Part shown: one piece after another, positions 10,123-18,681 of the stretch
How the letters are laid out: each line of letters starts with the position of its first letter
Numbering within the stretch: the first letter of the stretch is position 1
Source of the DNA: an uncultured Verrucomicrobia subdivision 3 bacterium
GTDB lineage: Bacteria > Verrucomicrobiota > Verrucomicrobiia > Limisphaerales > UBA8199
Reading direction: 5' to 3'
Assembly: GCA_903912925.1 (NCBI GenBank)
Contig: CAIWJG010000942.1
Coordinates: 1-38,004 of the forward strand
DNA length: 38,004 nucleotides
Notes under the pieces: model-generated
What the model was told of the DNA's origin: nothing
The model's database searches: none
Seen by the model: the letters and a program-made list of their open reading frames with translations, nothing else
Made by a program: the position numbers and the translations under genes

Positions 10123-10362
10123 TTGGAGGTCATCTCGCCTGGGTCCCGGCGGCGCGACCGCATTGACAAGCGCGACCTCTACGAGCAGCACGGCGTCCAG
10201 GAATACTGGCTCATTGATCCTGAAGCGAAGACGGTCGAAGTCCTGTGCCTGGAATCCGGCACCTACCAACTCGCTGGCCGTTGGCAGCCCGGCGAGCGTG
10301 CCCAGTCGCGTCTGCTCAAAGGCTTCGAGGTCCCCGTAACCCCGCTGCTGGGTGGGGCCTGA
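10123..10362 (+). pseudogene. Truncated Uma2-family (DUF820) gene fragment
   Basis: The 79-residue frame begins directly at the conserved strand of the Uma2 nuclease-like fold (EVISPGSRRRDRIDKRDLYE, then HGVQEYWLIDP) and continues to a normal family C-terminus (ends VPVTPLLGGA). The N-terminal half, including the usual PDxxVEV approach to the active site, is absent. The only start is a TTG 3 bases after the Nudix stop. This looks like a remnant left by deletion or rearrangement. An intact relative lies at 36591-37163. Confidence 0.75.
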
Positions 10363-10391
10363 GGCGCGGTGGGGCTAGTCCGAGCTTGCCG

Positions 10392-11252
10392 CTACTTCGG
10401 CGCCGAAGTCCGGTCCTGCAGCCACCGGATGTCGGGGTTGTTGGGCTGGGACTGCCCATAGCTGAAACTCGTCGTATAAGTAACCTTCAGGGCGAGCGTG
10501 CGCCGGTCGGTCCATTGCTTGATCTCGGAATGGCCGTCGGCGAAAGCAAAGCCGCAACCGCCGTCATGCAGAATGCTGGGACCATCCTGCCATCTACCAC
10601 CGGATGGGGTCATCGCCACGGCGTAGGCAGCATCGTTGAGGCTGTCGGGATTCTCGTCAATCATCACCCATAAGTTAGCGGGCGCTGGAAGGGCCATGTC
10701 CGCAGACTTCTGGTAGTGGCGCCAGTAGCCCGGGGTCCCGTCCTCCAGGTGGCCCTCATTGGAGTACGAGAAAGATTGGCTCATGGACACGCTCATTACC
10801 CGCGGGAGCTTGTTCGTGCCTAATGTTCCCTGGCTCATATCCGCCGGACACTTGTAAAGGGCAGGATTCTTCACATAGGGCCCCAACAGGCCGTTGACCA
10901 GGTAACTGATGTTGGTGTTGTCCGTGTTGTTGGCACTGTAATTCAGCCAGCCGTGGAACCAATCGAAGCAGTTAGGCAGCTTGTCGCTATTGTCTTCCGC
11001 ATACATTCGCCAGCCCTGGATGAGCTGGCGCAGGTTGTTGCGACACCGGAAATCCTGGTCCGGGAGGCGGGTGCGGGCCAGCGCCGGGGTCAGCAAAAGG
11101 CCCAGCAGCACGAGGACGCCGATCACCGTCAGCAAATCAATCTGGCTGAAGCCGGCACCGGGTTGCTGATCCCGGTTTGGAAGAACTGCTTCGGGTTCAG
11201 ACACTGGATGAGGTAATGTTTCCATAGGGGTATCAACGATGGAAGGTTTCAC
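10392..11252 (-). CDS. Pseudopilin-like protein with H-X9-DG motif
   Basis: A roughly 33-residue leader ends in AG, followed by FSQIDLLTVIGVLVLLGLLL, a prepilin-type processing site and membrane helix. The expected Glu5 of the mature protein is Asp here. The mature domain has CRNNLRQLIQGWRMYAEDN, typical of the large PVC-group pseudopilin-like family, and ends with HDGGCGFAFADGH, an exact H-X9-DG motif. The GTG at 11252 overlaps the stop of the upstream propeller gene (GTGA); ATG 11225 is an alternative start. It is probably a surface or secretion-system component; its partner may be the co-transcribed propeller protein. Confidence 0.85.
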   Translation of the reverse strand: MKPSIVDTPMETLPHPVSEPEAVLPNRDQQPGAGFSQIDLLTVIGVLVLLGLLLTPALARTRLPDQDFRCRNNLRQLIQGWRMYAEDNSDKLPNCFDWFHGWLNYSANNTDNTNISYLVNGLLGPYVKNPALYKCPADMSQGTLGTNKLPRVMSVSMSQSFSYSNEGHLEDGTPGYWRHYQKSADMALPAPANLWVMIDENPDSLNDAAYAVAMTPSGGRWQDGPSILHDGGCGFAFADGHSEIKQWTDRRTLALKVTYTTSFSYGQSQPNNPDIRWLQDRTSAPK

Positions 11253-14200
11253 TGCGCTACGATGCGATAGAACCGTTGGCTGCGACCTGCGGGCAGATCG
11301 TAAAGGTAGCCTTGGCTTCCGACAATCGAGACGCTGCCTCCCAGGGTCTGCCAGGCGGCATCGCCCAGGCTATTCTTGAATTGCACGTGGTAGGTCTTGC
11401 CCGCAATGACCGGCCAGGTGATCCACACCCCCTGACCCGGACTGGCACCGGGCAAAATCGCCGCCACGAGGAGCGGTATCGCGCCCGAAGCGTAAATATC
11501 GAAGGCAAAGAGATCGCTCGCATGGTTTGAGTCCCCCGGGACAAGATCGGACGCCCAGCTCTCGAACATGAGCATTCTGCCGTCGCCGCTGAACACGGGC
11601 ATGAGCGACCGATTGTCGGCGGGTCCGCTCAGCGAGCGGCTGATGCTCAGCAGCAGGGTCGCCCCCGTGATCCGGTCCCAGAGGAAGACGTCTGGCACCC
11701 CGTTGGAATCGTTCGGGACCAGGTTGCTCGCCGCGCTGCGGTAGGCGACGAAGCGGCCGTCGGCGCTGATGACCGGCGAGTCAGAGGCCCCATTCACCGA
11801 TGCGGGGGCGTTGAAGGCCTTGCTCACGACGACATTCGAGTGGGCCTGGCAATCGTATAGATAGATAGCGGAAAGGGGCGTGTTCACGTAGGCCAGATAC
11901 CGGCCGTCCCCGCTGAAGCAAGCACCCAGACGCGAAGGAGCCGTCCCCATCGTCATCGTGCTATTGGCCGCACGATCCACGAGGTAGAGCAAGTAGCCCG
12001 ACGACCCATAGAAAACCCGGTTCCCGTCCGCGCTGGTCCAGATGCCGCGGGCTTGGCTGCCGACTAGCGTGTTGGTGTACACCACCGACGCTGTCTGAGA
12101 ATCCCAGACAAAGAACCCAGAAGACTGGCCACCGAACACGACGAAACGACCGCTCGCAGTCATGGTCGCGGGCACGTTGGTTGTGTTGCTTCGCGTAAGG
12201 GCGTAAGTGGTGCCGGACCACAAGTCCCGCCAGAAGAGATTATCCAAGATAGTGCCAGACATGCCCGACACGAGGTCGCGGGCCTGGCTGTGAAAAAGCA
12301 CTGCCCCGCCATCCGCGCTGATTATCGGGGCATACGAAGCACCGTTGCCGCTGAACCCGCTGGTGTTAGCACTCACGAGCTCAGTCGTCCCATTGATCAA
12401 ATCGCGCACAAAAACATCCGACGCCCTATTCAGATCGCCGGTCACCAGGTTGGTGGCGCCACTGGTGAAGGCTACATAACGGCCACCGGCACTAATGGCC
12501 GGCTCGGTGGAGATACCATTGCCCGGCGCCTCGCCCGACATATCCGCACTCACCAGCAGCGTGCTGTCGGCCAACCGATCGCGCACGAATACATCCCGGT
12601 AGCCGTTCGTGTCATTCGGGACCAGATTGTCCGCCTCGCTGAAGAACGCCACCAAGCTGCCTTCCTGGCTCACCGACAAGGCGGATAATGTGCTTGGGCC
12701 GTTGGGCGCGACCGAAGGCAGTGCCGGATCGCGCCTGGACACCAGCTCGGTCTCTGCCCCCGTCACATCGCGCACGAAGACATCGAGGGACTTGTTGGAA
12801 TCCTCCGGCACGAGGCTGCCGTCTGGGGCGTCGAATGCGATGAAGCGCCCGTCATCGCTCAAGCTGGGCCCCATGAGGGCCGTGCCCCCGGAGCCGACGC
12901 CATTGGTGCCGGTGTCCGCCAACGTGGTGACGCCGGCGTCCAGGTCGCGCCGGTAGAGATGGAGATCACCCGCGAGCGAATTGGTCACCAGATTGGTCCC
13001 ATTGCTCATGAAGGCCACGAATCGGCCATCCGGTGTGATTGCCGGCCAGTCACACGCGGAGTTGGTCGGCACCATTCCCGTCAGGTCGCCGCTAGCCAGG
13101 ACGCTGATGCCCGTCTGCGTGTCCCAGACCTGAACACAAGTATTGGTAATCGTTCCCGTAGGTGCGTTCGCCAGAAACGCCACGAACCGGCCATCGGGCG
13201 TCATCACCGGGTTGCTCGCATCCTCCGCAGCGCTGATGGGCACGGCTGCGTTGGTGCTCACGATGTCGGAAAAACCCGAACCCACGTTGTAACGCAGAAT
13301 CACTCCCCGACCGGGGCTGGTGGTGATCGGTGCTTGCACGGGTTGAGTGACCAGAAAGCTGCGGACAGCTTCATAGGTAACAAACTGGCCGTCGGCGCTG
13401 ATCGAGTGGCCGAACGAAAGGTTCAAGTAATTCGCCGGCGATTGCAGCGCGGTGCGCGCGTAGGCGCTGGCCCAGGCCGTAGTGCCTGCCACCACATCAC
13501 GCACGTAGATCTCGCTCACGTTGGTGGTGCCAGGCGCCAGGTTCGTTGCCGTGCTGTAGAACGCCACATACCGTCCATCCGCCGAAATCGCGGGCGCGCC
13601 CGACCCTCCGTTGGCCGTTCCTACCCGGCCCGGATTGGTGCCGACGCTCACCCGCACGGTGGTCCCCAACTGCACGTCGCGCAGAAACACATCGGGAATG
13701 CCGTTGGTGTCGCCGGCTACGAGGTTTTTTGCCGCGCTCACGAATGCCACGTAGCGCCCGTCCGGCGTCATCACAGCGCTGCGCGAGGCCCCGTTGCCCG
13801 GGTCACCATTGGTGCTGACGCTGACGGACACGGTGAGCCCGGTGACCACGTCGCGCACGAACACATCCGATACCCCGTTCGTATCCCCAAGGACCAGGTC
13901 ACTTGCGCTGCTTTCGAACAGCACGTAGCGGCCATCGGTCGAGAGGCCGGCCGGGATCGAGTCGCCGTTGCCGCCATTAGTGCCCGTGAGCTTGATGCTG
14001 ACCAGCGTCGTGGTGGCATTAGTGCGGTCGCGCAGGAAGACATTCATCGCCGGGGGATTCAAACCCGCCATGCGCGCCCCGTTCGTCATCATGACCAGAT
14101 CCTCCGCGAAACTGGCGAATAGCACGAATCGGCCGTCGGGGCTGAGAATGGGAAGGCCAGAATCGGCATTCGCCGATGCGGGCGCAGCCACGGCAGGACT

Positions 14201-14302
14201 TCTGAAGGAAAGGAGTTGCATGGACTCGGCGGCCAGGCAGCTTCCGCACCCAGTGATCGAAGCGACCAAGACTAAGCTCCGTAGGATTAAGGCTCTCATC
14301 AA
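11249..14302 (-). CDS. Secreted multi-repeat beta-propeller protein (TolB/PD40-like)
   Basis: The 1017-residue protein has an N-terminal signal; TGC at residues 17-19 could be a lipobox, so it may be a lipoprotein. I count 16 copies of a roughly 60-residue repeat centred on phrases such as TPDGRYVAFVS and SADGRFVAYRS. Many are followed by NLVxGDTNGxxDVFVRD, with Asp/Asn-rich loops that may bind calcium. This fits PD40/WD40-like propellers, perhaps two eight-bladed ones. The last 60 residues form a separate beta domain ending RFYRIVAQ, a C-terminal type also found in the protein at 28795-32361. It is the first gene of a two-gene operon with the pseudopilin-like gene. No enzyme motif is seen. 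Confidence 0.85.
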   Translation of the reverse strand: MMRALILRSLVLVASITGCGSCLAAESMQLLSFRSPAVAAPASANADSGLPILSPDGRFVLFASFAEDLVMMTNGARMAGLNPPAMNVFLRDRTNATTTLVSIKLTGTNGGNGDSIPAGLSTDGRYVLFESSASDLVLGDTNGVSDVFVRDVVTGLTVSVSVSTNGDPGNGASRSAVMTPDGRYVAFVSAAKNLVAGDTNGIPDVFLRDVQLGTTVRVSVGTNPGRVGTANGGSGAPAISADGRYVAFYSTATNLAPGTTNVSEIYVRDVVAGTTAWASAYARTALQSPANYLNLSFGHSISADGQFVTYEAVRSFLVTQPVQAPITTSPGRGVILRYNVGSGFSDIVSTNAAVPISAAEDASNPVMTPDGRFVAFLANAPTGTITNTCVQVWDTQTGISVLASGDLTGMVPTNSACDWPAITPDGRFVAFMSNGTNLVTNSLAGDLHLYRRDLDAGVTTLADTGTNGVGSGGTALMGPSLSDDGRFIAFDAPDGSLVPEDSNKSLDVFVRDVTGAETELVSRRDPALPSVAPNGPSTLSALSVSQEGSLVAFFSEADNLVPNDTNGYRDVFVRDRLADSTLLVSADMSGEAPGNGISTEPAISAGGRYVAFTSGATNLVTGDLNRASDVFVRDLINGTTELVSANTSGFSGNGASYAPIISADGGAVLFHSQARDLVSGMSGTILDNLFWRDLWSGTTYALTRSNTTNVPATMTASGRFVVFGGQSSGFFVWDSQTASVVYTNTLVGSQARGIWTSADGNRVFYGSSGYLLYLVDRAANSTMTMGTAPSRLGACFSGDGRYLAYVNTPLSAIYLYDCQAHSNVVVSKAFNAPASVNGASDSPVISADGRFVAYRSAASNLVPNDSNGVPDVFLWDRITGATLLLSISRSLSGPADNRSLMPVFSGDGRMLMFESWASDLVPGDSNHASDLFAFDIYASGAIPLLVAAILPGASPGQGVWITWPVIAGKTYHVQFKNSLGDAAWQTLGGSVSIVGSQGYLYDLPAGRSQRFYRIVAQ

Positions 14303-14653
14303 ATACCTTTCATCAATGTTCTCGACGGCATTTCACAACGATACGCACACGATCTGATTTCCTAGAGAAAGCACCACAGACGCTTTCTCCACTGAAGCGC
14401 TTTTACTCCGATGTTGAAATCCTGTCAACGCATTATTTTGCAAATAAAGATTGCACCACAAGTGCCTCAACCGTAGAAGCTTAAGCCCTCTACCTGGCAG
14501 CCTCCCCGGGCTCCTCCGTGGCTACGCCGCACCTGCGCCGGGCCGACTGAGTTAGTGCCGTGCAGATAGCCCGCTGTCGAGTGCCATCGTAAGTGCCTTG
14601 TCTCCAGCATATTATTCCTGCCGCCCGCTCCTTCCTGATACCTAGTCCCATCG

Positions 14654-14728
14654 GGGCCTCGCCGGAGTCTCGCCGTAGTACCTCTGATAGGCGATCAGAG
14701 GTACTACGGTGAGACTCCGGTGGGGCCC
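14654..14728 (+). ncRNA. Long hairpin upstream of the GH106 operon
   Basis: Bases 14654-14688 pair with 14694-14728 across a 5-base loop (AGGCG). All 35 positions pair in a plus-strand transcript, three of them as G-U. On the minus strand those three would be C-A mismatches, so the plus strand is the better RNA. The core arms are CCGTAGTACCTCTGAT and ATCAGAGGTACTACGG. No T-run follows. It could be part of a leader RNA, a small RNA, or the remains of a mobile element such as a MITE or intron. I do not recognise a named family. Confidence 0.6.
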
Positions 14729-14772
14729 GCGGGACGGTCCGGTGCGGGGGGAGCAATAGGGGCTGGAGCCCG

Positions 14773-14879
14773 GGCACCATTTGGTGTGTGGACCTTCAGG
14801 TAAGCCTTCGATCAGAAAGATCGATGAACCCAGGTTTTGGTCTCTAAGGGATTGGGCCACACGCCCATCACCTGGTGCC
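14773..14879 (+). ncRNA. Possible multi-helix RNA fold before the GH106 gene
   Basis: Nested helices can be drawn by eye. GGCACCA (14773-14779) pairs with TGGTGCC (14873-14879). GGTGTGTGG (14783-14791) pairs with CCACACGCC (14857-14865), with one G-U. CCCAG (14829-14833) pairs with TTGGG (14852-14856), stacking directly on the previous helix. TCGATC (14808-14813) pairs with GATCGA (14819-14824) around an AGAAA loop. The closed, branched layout resembles a structured leader or ribozyme fragment. It matches no riboswitch consensus I know. Confidence 0.4.
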
Positions 14880-14940
14880 GTGAAAGTTTAGAGTTTACCA
14901 GTGGCTGCTCATGAAAGATGCTCCGAGCCGGAAGTGCGAT

Positions 14941-14959
14941 ATCGCCACTGGTTGGCGAT
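14941..14959 (+). promoter_or_regulatory. Hairpin just before the GH106 start
   Basis: ATCGCCA (14941-14947) pairs with TGGCGAT (14953-14959) around CTGGT, ending 20 bases before the chosen ATG. It could gate ribosome access or serve as an operator. Confidence 0.45.
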
Positions 14960-14979
14960 TAGGAAGCCGGCAAGGCAAT

Positions 14980-17900
14980 ATGATAAAGCGCCTGTTAACA
15001 GTTCTGACCTTGGCAACGCTTAGCGCGCTGAACCTGGCTGCTGCGAACGAATTGCAACGGGGCTTCAGCCAGCCACCCGACGCCGCTCGGCCGTGGGTGT
15101 ATTGGTTCTGGTTGAACGGCAATATCACCAGCAACGGCATCACAGCGGACCTTGAGGCGATGAAGCGCGTGGGCATCGGCGGCGTGCTGATCATGGAGGT
15201 GGACCAGGGGACGCCCAAAGGCGCCGCAACGTTTGGCGGCCCGCTATGGCGCGGCCTGTTCCAGCACGTGTGCGGCGAAGCGCACCGGCTGGGCCTGGAG
15301 GTGAACATGAACAACGACGCCGGCTGGTGCGGCAGCGGCGGCCCGTGGATCACGCCCGAGCTGGCCATGCAGAAGATCGTCTCCGCGGAAACCAACGTCG
15401 AAGGCCCACTCCACCTGGAGGCCACGCTCCCACAGCCGCAGGCGGTGGCGAACTACTATCGCGATATCACGGTGCTGGCCTTTCCCAAACCGGCGGGTGA
15501 AGCGCGCATGGAAGCGGTGGCTGGCAAGGCGGCGTTTATTCCAAGGCACTTCACGCCCCGGGCGGACTGGCCGACGCTGCCGGGTGAACAAACCGTCGCG
15601 CGCAATCAGATCGTGAACCTTGCCGCGCAGATGGACGGTGCGGGCCGCCTGACTTGGGAAGTGCCGGCGGGGCAATGGACGATCCTCCGCCTGGGTCACA
15701 CGACGACCGGCACCGACAATCATCCGGCGCCGCAGGCAGGGCGCGGATTGGAGTCCGACAAACTCAGCCAGGCGGCGACCGATGCGATGTTCGCCGGCTT
15801 AATGGGCCGGCTCGTCGCCGATTCAAAACCGCTCGTGGGCAAGACGCTCGTGGCGACGCACATTGACAGTTGGGAAACCGGCTCGCAGAACTGGACGCCC
15901 AAGTTCCGCCAGGAGTTTCAGCGGCTGCGTGGCTACGATCCCCTGCCCTTCCTGCCCGTGATAACAGGGCGCGTCGTGGAGAGTGTCGAGGTTTCCGAGC
16001 GCTTCCTGTGGGATGTGCGCCAGACAGTGTCCGACCTGCTGGTAGCGAACTACGCGGGGCGGTTCCGCGAACTGGCGCATCGGCATGGCTTGCGGCTCTC
16101 CATCGAGGCCTACGACAGCGCGCCCTGCGATGAAATGACTTACGCCGGCCAGGCCGACGAGCCGATGGCGGAATTCTGGTCGTGGGGAGTCGGATTCAAC
16201 ACCGCTTACAGTTGCACCGAGATGGCATCGGCCGCCCACGTGTATGGCAAGCGCATCCTCGGCGCGGAAGCGTTTACCGCGAACGACGGCGAGAAGTGGC
16301 TGCATCACCCGGCTTCGATCAAAGCGCTGGGGGACTGGGCGTTCTGCGAAGGCATCAACCGCTTTGTATTTCATCGCTATGCTCTGCAGCCCTGGCGCGA
16401 CTACGCGCCAGGGATGACCATGGGGCCGTGGGGCCTCCATTACGAACGCACGCAGACGTGGTGGGAGCAATCGGCGGCGTGGCACGAGTACCTGGCGCGG
16501 TGCCAGCACATGCTGCGGCAGGGGTTGTTCGTGGCGGATATTTGTTACCTGCAACCGGAAGGCTCGCCGCGGCGCTTCTCGCCCACCGTGCCGGGACGCT
16601 TCGGCAGCACGCCCGAGCGGCCCCGCTACAACTACGACGGCTGCACGCCGGAGGTAGTGCTCACGCGCATGGCGGTCAGGGATGGGAGGCTCGTTTTGCC
16701 CGACGGCATGAGCTATCGCGTGCTGGTGTTGCCGCAGGTTGAGACGATGACACCGGCGCTGTTGCGGAAAATCAAGGAGTTGGTCCAGGCCGGCGCTACG
16801 GTCCTCGGCCCGCCGCCGGTGAAGTCCCCAAGCCTTGCGGCTTATCCGAACTGCGATGCCGAGGTGCGGCAGCTCGCCACAGAGCTATGGGGCAGCGGTG
16901 AACCGGCGGCCACGTCGGCAGGGCGAGTCCCTGGCAAACCGAAAGCGCAGGCTGACGGGCCAATAATGATCGAACGCACGTTCGATGCTACGCGGGGCAC
17001 GATGAAGGGCCGCGTGATTTGGAGCGAGACCTTCTGGACGCCGCCACCCGAAATGGGAGCAGGAAGTCCTTTGAAACATGCCAAGTGGATCTGGCACCGA
17101 GAAGGCGAACCGGCAGTGGCGGCACCGGTGGGCCATCGGTTCTTCCGGCGGCTGCTGGTCCTGGACGCGGAGCGCGGCATCGCCTCAGCGCGGATGGCGA
17201 TGACGGCGGACAACGCCTTCGAGTTGTGGGTGAACGGTCAGCGGGCCGGGGCCGGTGAAGAGGCCAGCCAGGCATTCCGGATGGACGTCACGCGCTGGCT
17301 TAAGCCAGGCACAAACATACTCGCTGTGGACGGGTTCAACGCGCACGAGGAGCCGAATCCCGCCGGCTTGATCGGCGCGCTGCAGATCCAGTTCCGCGAT
17401 GGCGGGACGCTCGAAGTGGTCACCGACGGCCAGTGGGAAAGCGCGGCGACCGCGCCGGGGCAGTGGCAGGTCGAGGTGAATCGCACAGGCTGGAGTGCGG
17501 CGATGGAATTGGGCCCGCTGGGCACGGAACCATTTCCTGTGCCGGAGGGGTCCAAGCCGCCGGCCTACGTATTCCCGGACTACGGCGCTGTCACAAACGT
17601 GCTCGCGCGAATGGGTGTGCCGCCTGACTTCGAGGCGGATGCCAGCCTCCGTTACATTCATCGGCGTGCGGGGGCCACAGACATTTACTTCGTCTCAAAT
17701 CGTTCCAACGAGTGGTGCGGGGCCACCGCGGTGTTCCGCGTGACCGGCAAGGTGCCGGAGTTGTGGAATCCCCTCACAGGCGAAACCCGGCGAGTGATGG
17801 TCTATGAGGAGCGCGAGGGCCGCACGGTTCTGCCGCTGTGGCTGGAGCCGTCGGGCTCGGTATTCGTCGTGTTTCGCAAGGCGGAGGGCACCCGCGCGCG

Positions 17901-18681
17901 CGCCTCTCGATTGGTAGCCGTGAGCCGCGATGGGCAGGATGTTTTGCCAGGCGAGGGGCGAGCATTGCATGAGCCGCCGCCGGTCGAGTTGATTGGCGGG
18001 CGGAGTGACGCAGTCCATTTCCTGGCGCGGCAACCGGGCCGATACTCTGCGACAACGGCGTCAGGCCAGACACACACCGCCATCGTCGAGGCCTTGCCAC
18101 CGGCCCTGGAGCTGCAAGGACCCTGGCAGGTCCAGTTCCAGCCGAATCGCGGCGCGCCGGATCACGGCACGCTCGACCGCCTAACGTCGTGGAGTGAACA
18201 CAGTGACCCCGGCGTGAAGTATTTCTCGGGCGCGGCCACGTATCGCAAGACGTTTCAGTGGACCCCCGCGCCATCGCAAAGCACAGATCGCAAACGGCAA
18301 GTCTTCCTCGATCTCGGTCGGGTTGAAGTGATCGCCGAGGTGAAACTGAATGGCAAGCCCCTCGGCATCCTTTGGAAGCCGCCGTTCCAAGTGGAAGTGA
18401 CCGGCGCATTGAAGTCGGGCGAGAACGCCATCGAAGTCAAGGTCGTCAACCTCTGGGTAAACCGCCAGATCGGCGACGAGCAACTGCCCGAAGACTGCAA
18501 CCGCAAACCGGACGGCACGCTCAAATCGTGGCCGCAATGGGTGCAGGAAAACAAACCGAGCCCGACGGGGCGCTACACGTTCACGAGCTGGCGGCTGTGG
18601 AAAAAGAGCGACGCGCTGCTCGAATCCGGCCTGCTTGGGCCGGTAACACTATCAACGGTCGAAATGTTAACCTTGAAATGA
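14980..18681 (+). CDS. GH106-type alpha-L-rhamnosidase, secreted
   Basis: The ATG at 14980 (AAGG at 14972-14975) starts a signal peptide MIKRLLTVLTLATLSALNLA; an in-frame ATG at 14911 would hide it and is rejected. The mature protein begins with the GH106 pattern: RPWVYWFWLNGNITSNGITA, then DLEAMKRVGIGGVLIMEV. The catalytic region holds IEAYDSAPCDEMTYAGQADE and the segment GKRILGAEAFTA, rich in candidate acidic residues. The later part carries a beta-sandwich (FELWVNGQRAGAG) and a C-terminal jelly-roll ending GLLGPVTL. The length of 1233 residues is within the family range. It overlaps the next gene by ATGA. The likely substrate is alpha-linked rhamnose in pectic or algal glycans; specificity is inferred from family only. 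Confidence 0.88.
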   Translation: MIKRLLTVLTLATLSALNLAAANELQRGFSQPPDAARPWVYWFWLNGNITSNGITADLEAMKRVGIGGVLIMEVDQGTPKGAATFGGPLWRGLFQHVCGEAHRLGLEVNMNNDAGWCGSGGPWITPELAMQKIVSAETNVEGPLHLEATLPQPQAVANYYRDITVLAFPKPAGEARMEAVAGKAAFIPRHFTPRADWPTLPGEQTVARNQIVNLAAQMDGAGRLTWEVPAGQWTILRLGHTTTGTDNHPAPQAGRGLESDKLSQAATDAMFAGLMGRLVADSKPLVGKTLVATHIDSWETGSQNWTPKFRQEFQRLRGYDPLPFLPVITGRVVESVEVSERFLWDVRQTVSDLLVANYAGRFRELAHRHGLRLSIEAYDSAPCDEMTYAGQADEPMAEFWSWGVGFNTAYSCTEMASAAHVYGKRILGAEAFTANDGEKWLHHPASIKALGDWAFCEGINRFVFHRYALQPWRDYAPGMTMGPWGLHYERTQTWWEQSAAWHEYLARCQHMLRQGLFVADICYLQPEGSPRRFSPTVPGRFGSTPERPRYNYDGCTPEVVLTRMAVRDGRLVLPDGMSYRVLVLPQVETMTPALLRKIKELVQAGATVLGPPPVKSPSLAAYPNCDAEVRQLATELWGSGEPAATSAGRVPGKPKAQADGPIMIERTFDATRGTMKGRVIWSETFWTPPPEMGAGSPLKHAKWIWHREGEPAVAAPVGHRFFRRLLVLDAERGIASARMAMTADNAFELWVNGQRAGAGEEASQAFRMDVTRWLKPGTNILAVDGFNAHEEPNPAGLIGALQIQFRDGGTLEVVTDGQWESAATAPGQWQVEVNRTGWSAAMELGPLGTEPFPVPEGSKPPAYVFPDYGAVTNVLARMGVPPDFEADASLRYIHRRAGATDIYFVSNRSNEWCGATAVFRVTGKVPELWNPLTGETRRVMVYEEREGRTVLPLWLEPSGSVFVVFRKAEGTRARASRLVAVSRDGQDVLPGEGRALHEPPPVELIGGRSDAVHFLARQPGRYSATTASGQTHTAIVEALPPALELQGPWQVQFQPNRGAPDHGTLDRLTSWSEHSDPGVKYFSGAATYRKTFQWTPAPSQSTDRKRQVFLDLGRVEVIAEVKLNGKPLGILWKPPFQVEVTGALKSGENAIEVKVVNLWVNRQIGDEQLPEDCNRKPDGTLKSWPQWVQENKPSPTGRYTFTSWRLWKKSDALLESGLLGPVTLSTVEMLTLK

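Larger units (their letters stand above)
14303..14979. other. 677-base non-coding region between divergent operons
   Basis: It separates the minus-strand propeller operon from the plus-strand GH106 operon. Frames on the minus strand at 14490-14860 have no recognisable domain and cross the hairpin below. The right half is dense in base-pairing elements (14654-14728, 14773-14879, 14941-14959). The left part is AT-richer (14330-14470) and probably holds the promoter of the minus-strand operon; it includes the palindrome AAGCGCTT near 14397. Confidence 0.6.

Noticed and set aside
12959..14122. Long plus-strand frame opposite the propeller gene
   Set aside because: It repeats with the propeller repeats on the other strand and has no signal, domain or ribosome binding site. 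The minus-strand repeats are clearly the coding ones.
14391..14406. AAGCGCTT palindrome as an operator
   Set aside because: An 8-bp palindrome of this kind is expected often by chance, and no second copy is seen nearby.
14490..14860. Possible minus-strand small genes in the leader region
   Set aside because: Two frames overlap each other and cross the 35-bp hairpin. Neither has a recognisable domain, and the DNA is better explained by base pairing.
14773..14879. Known riboswitch (SAM, cobalamin, TPP or c-di-GMP type)
   Set aside because: None of the conserved cores of these classes is found in the sequence; only the branched shape is similar.
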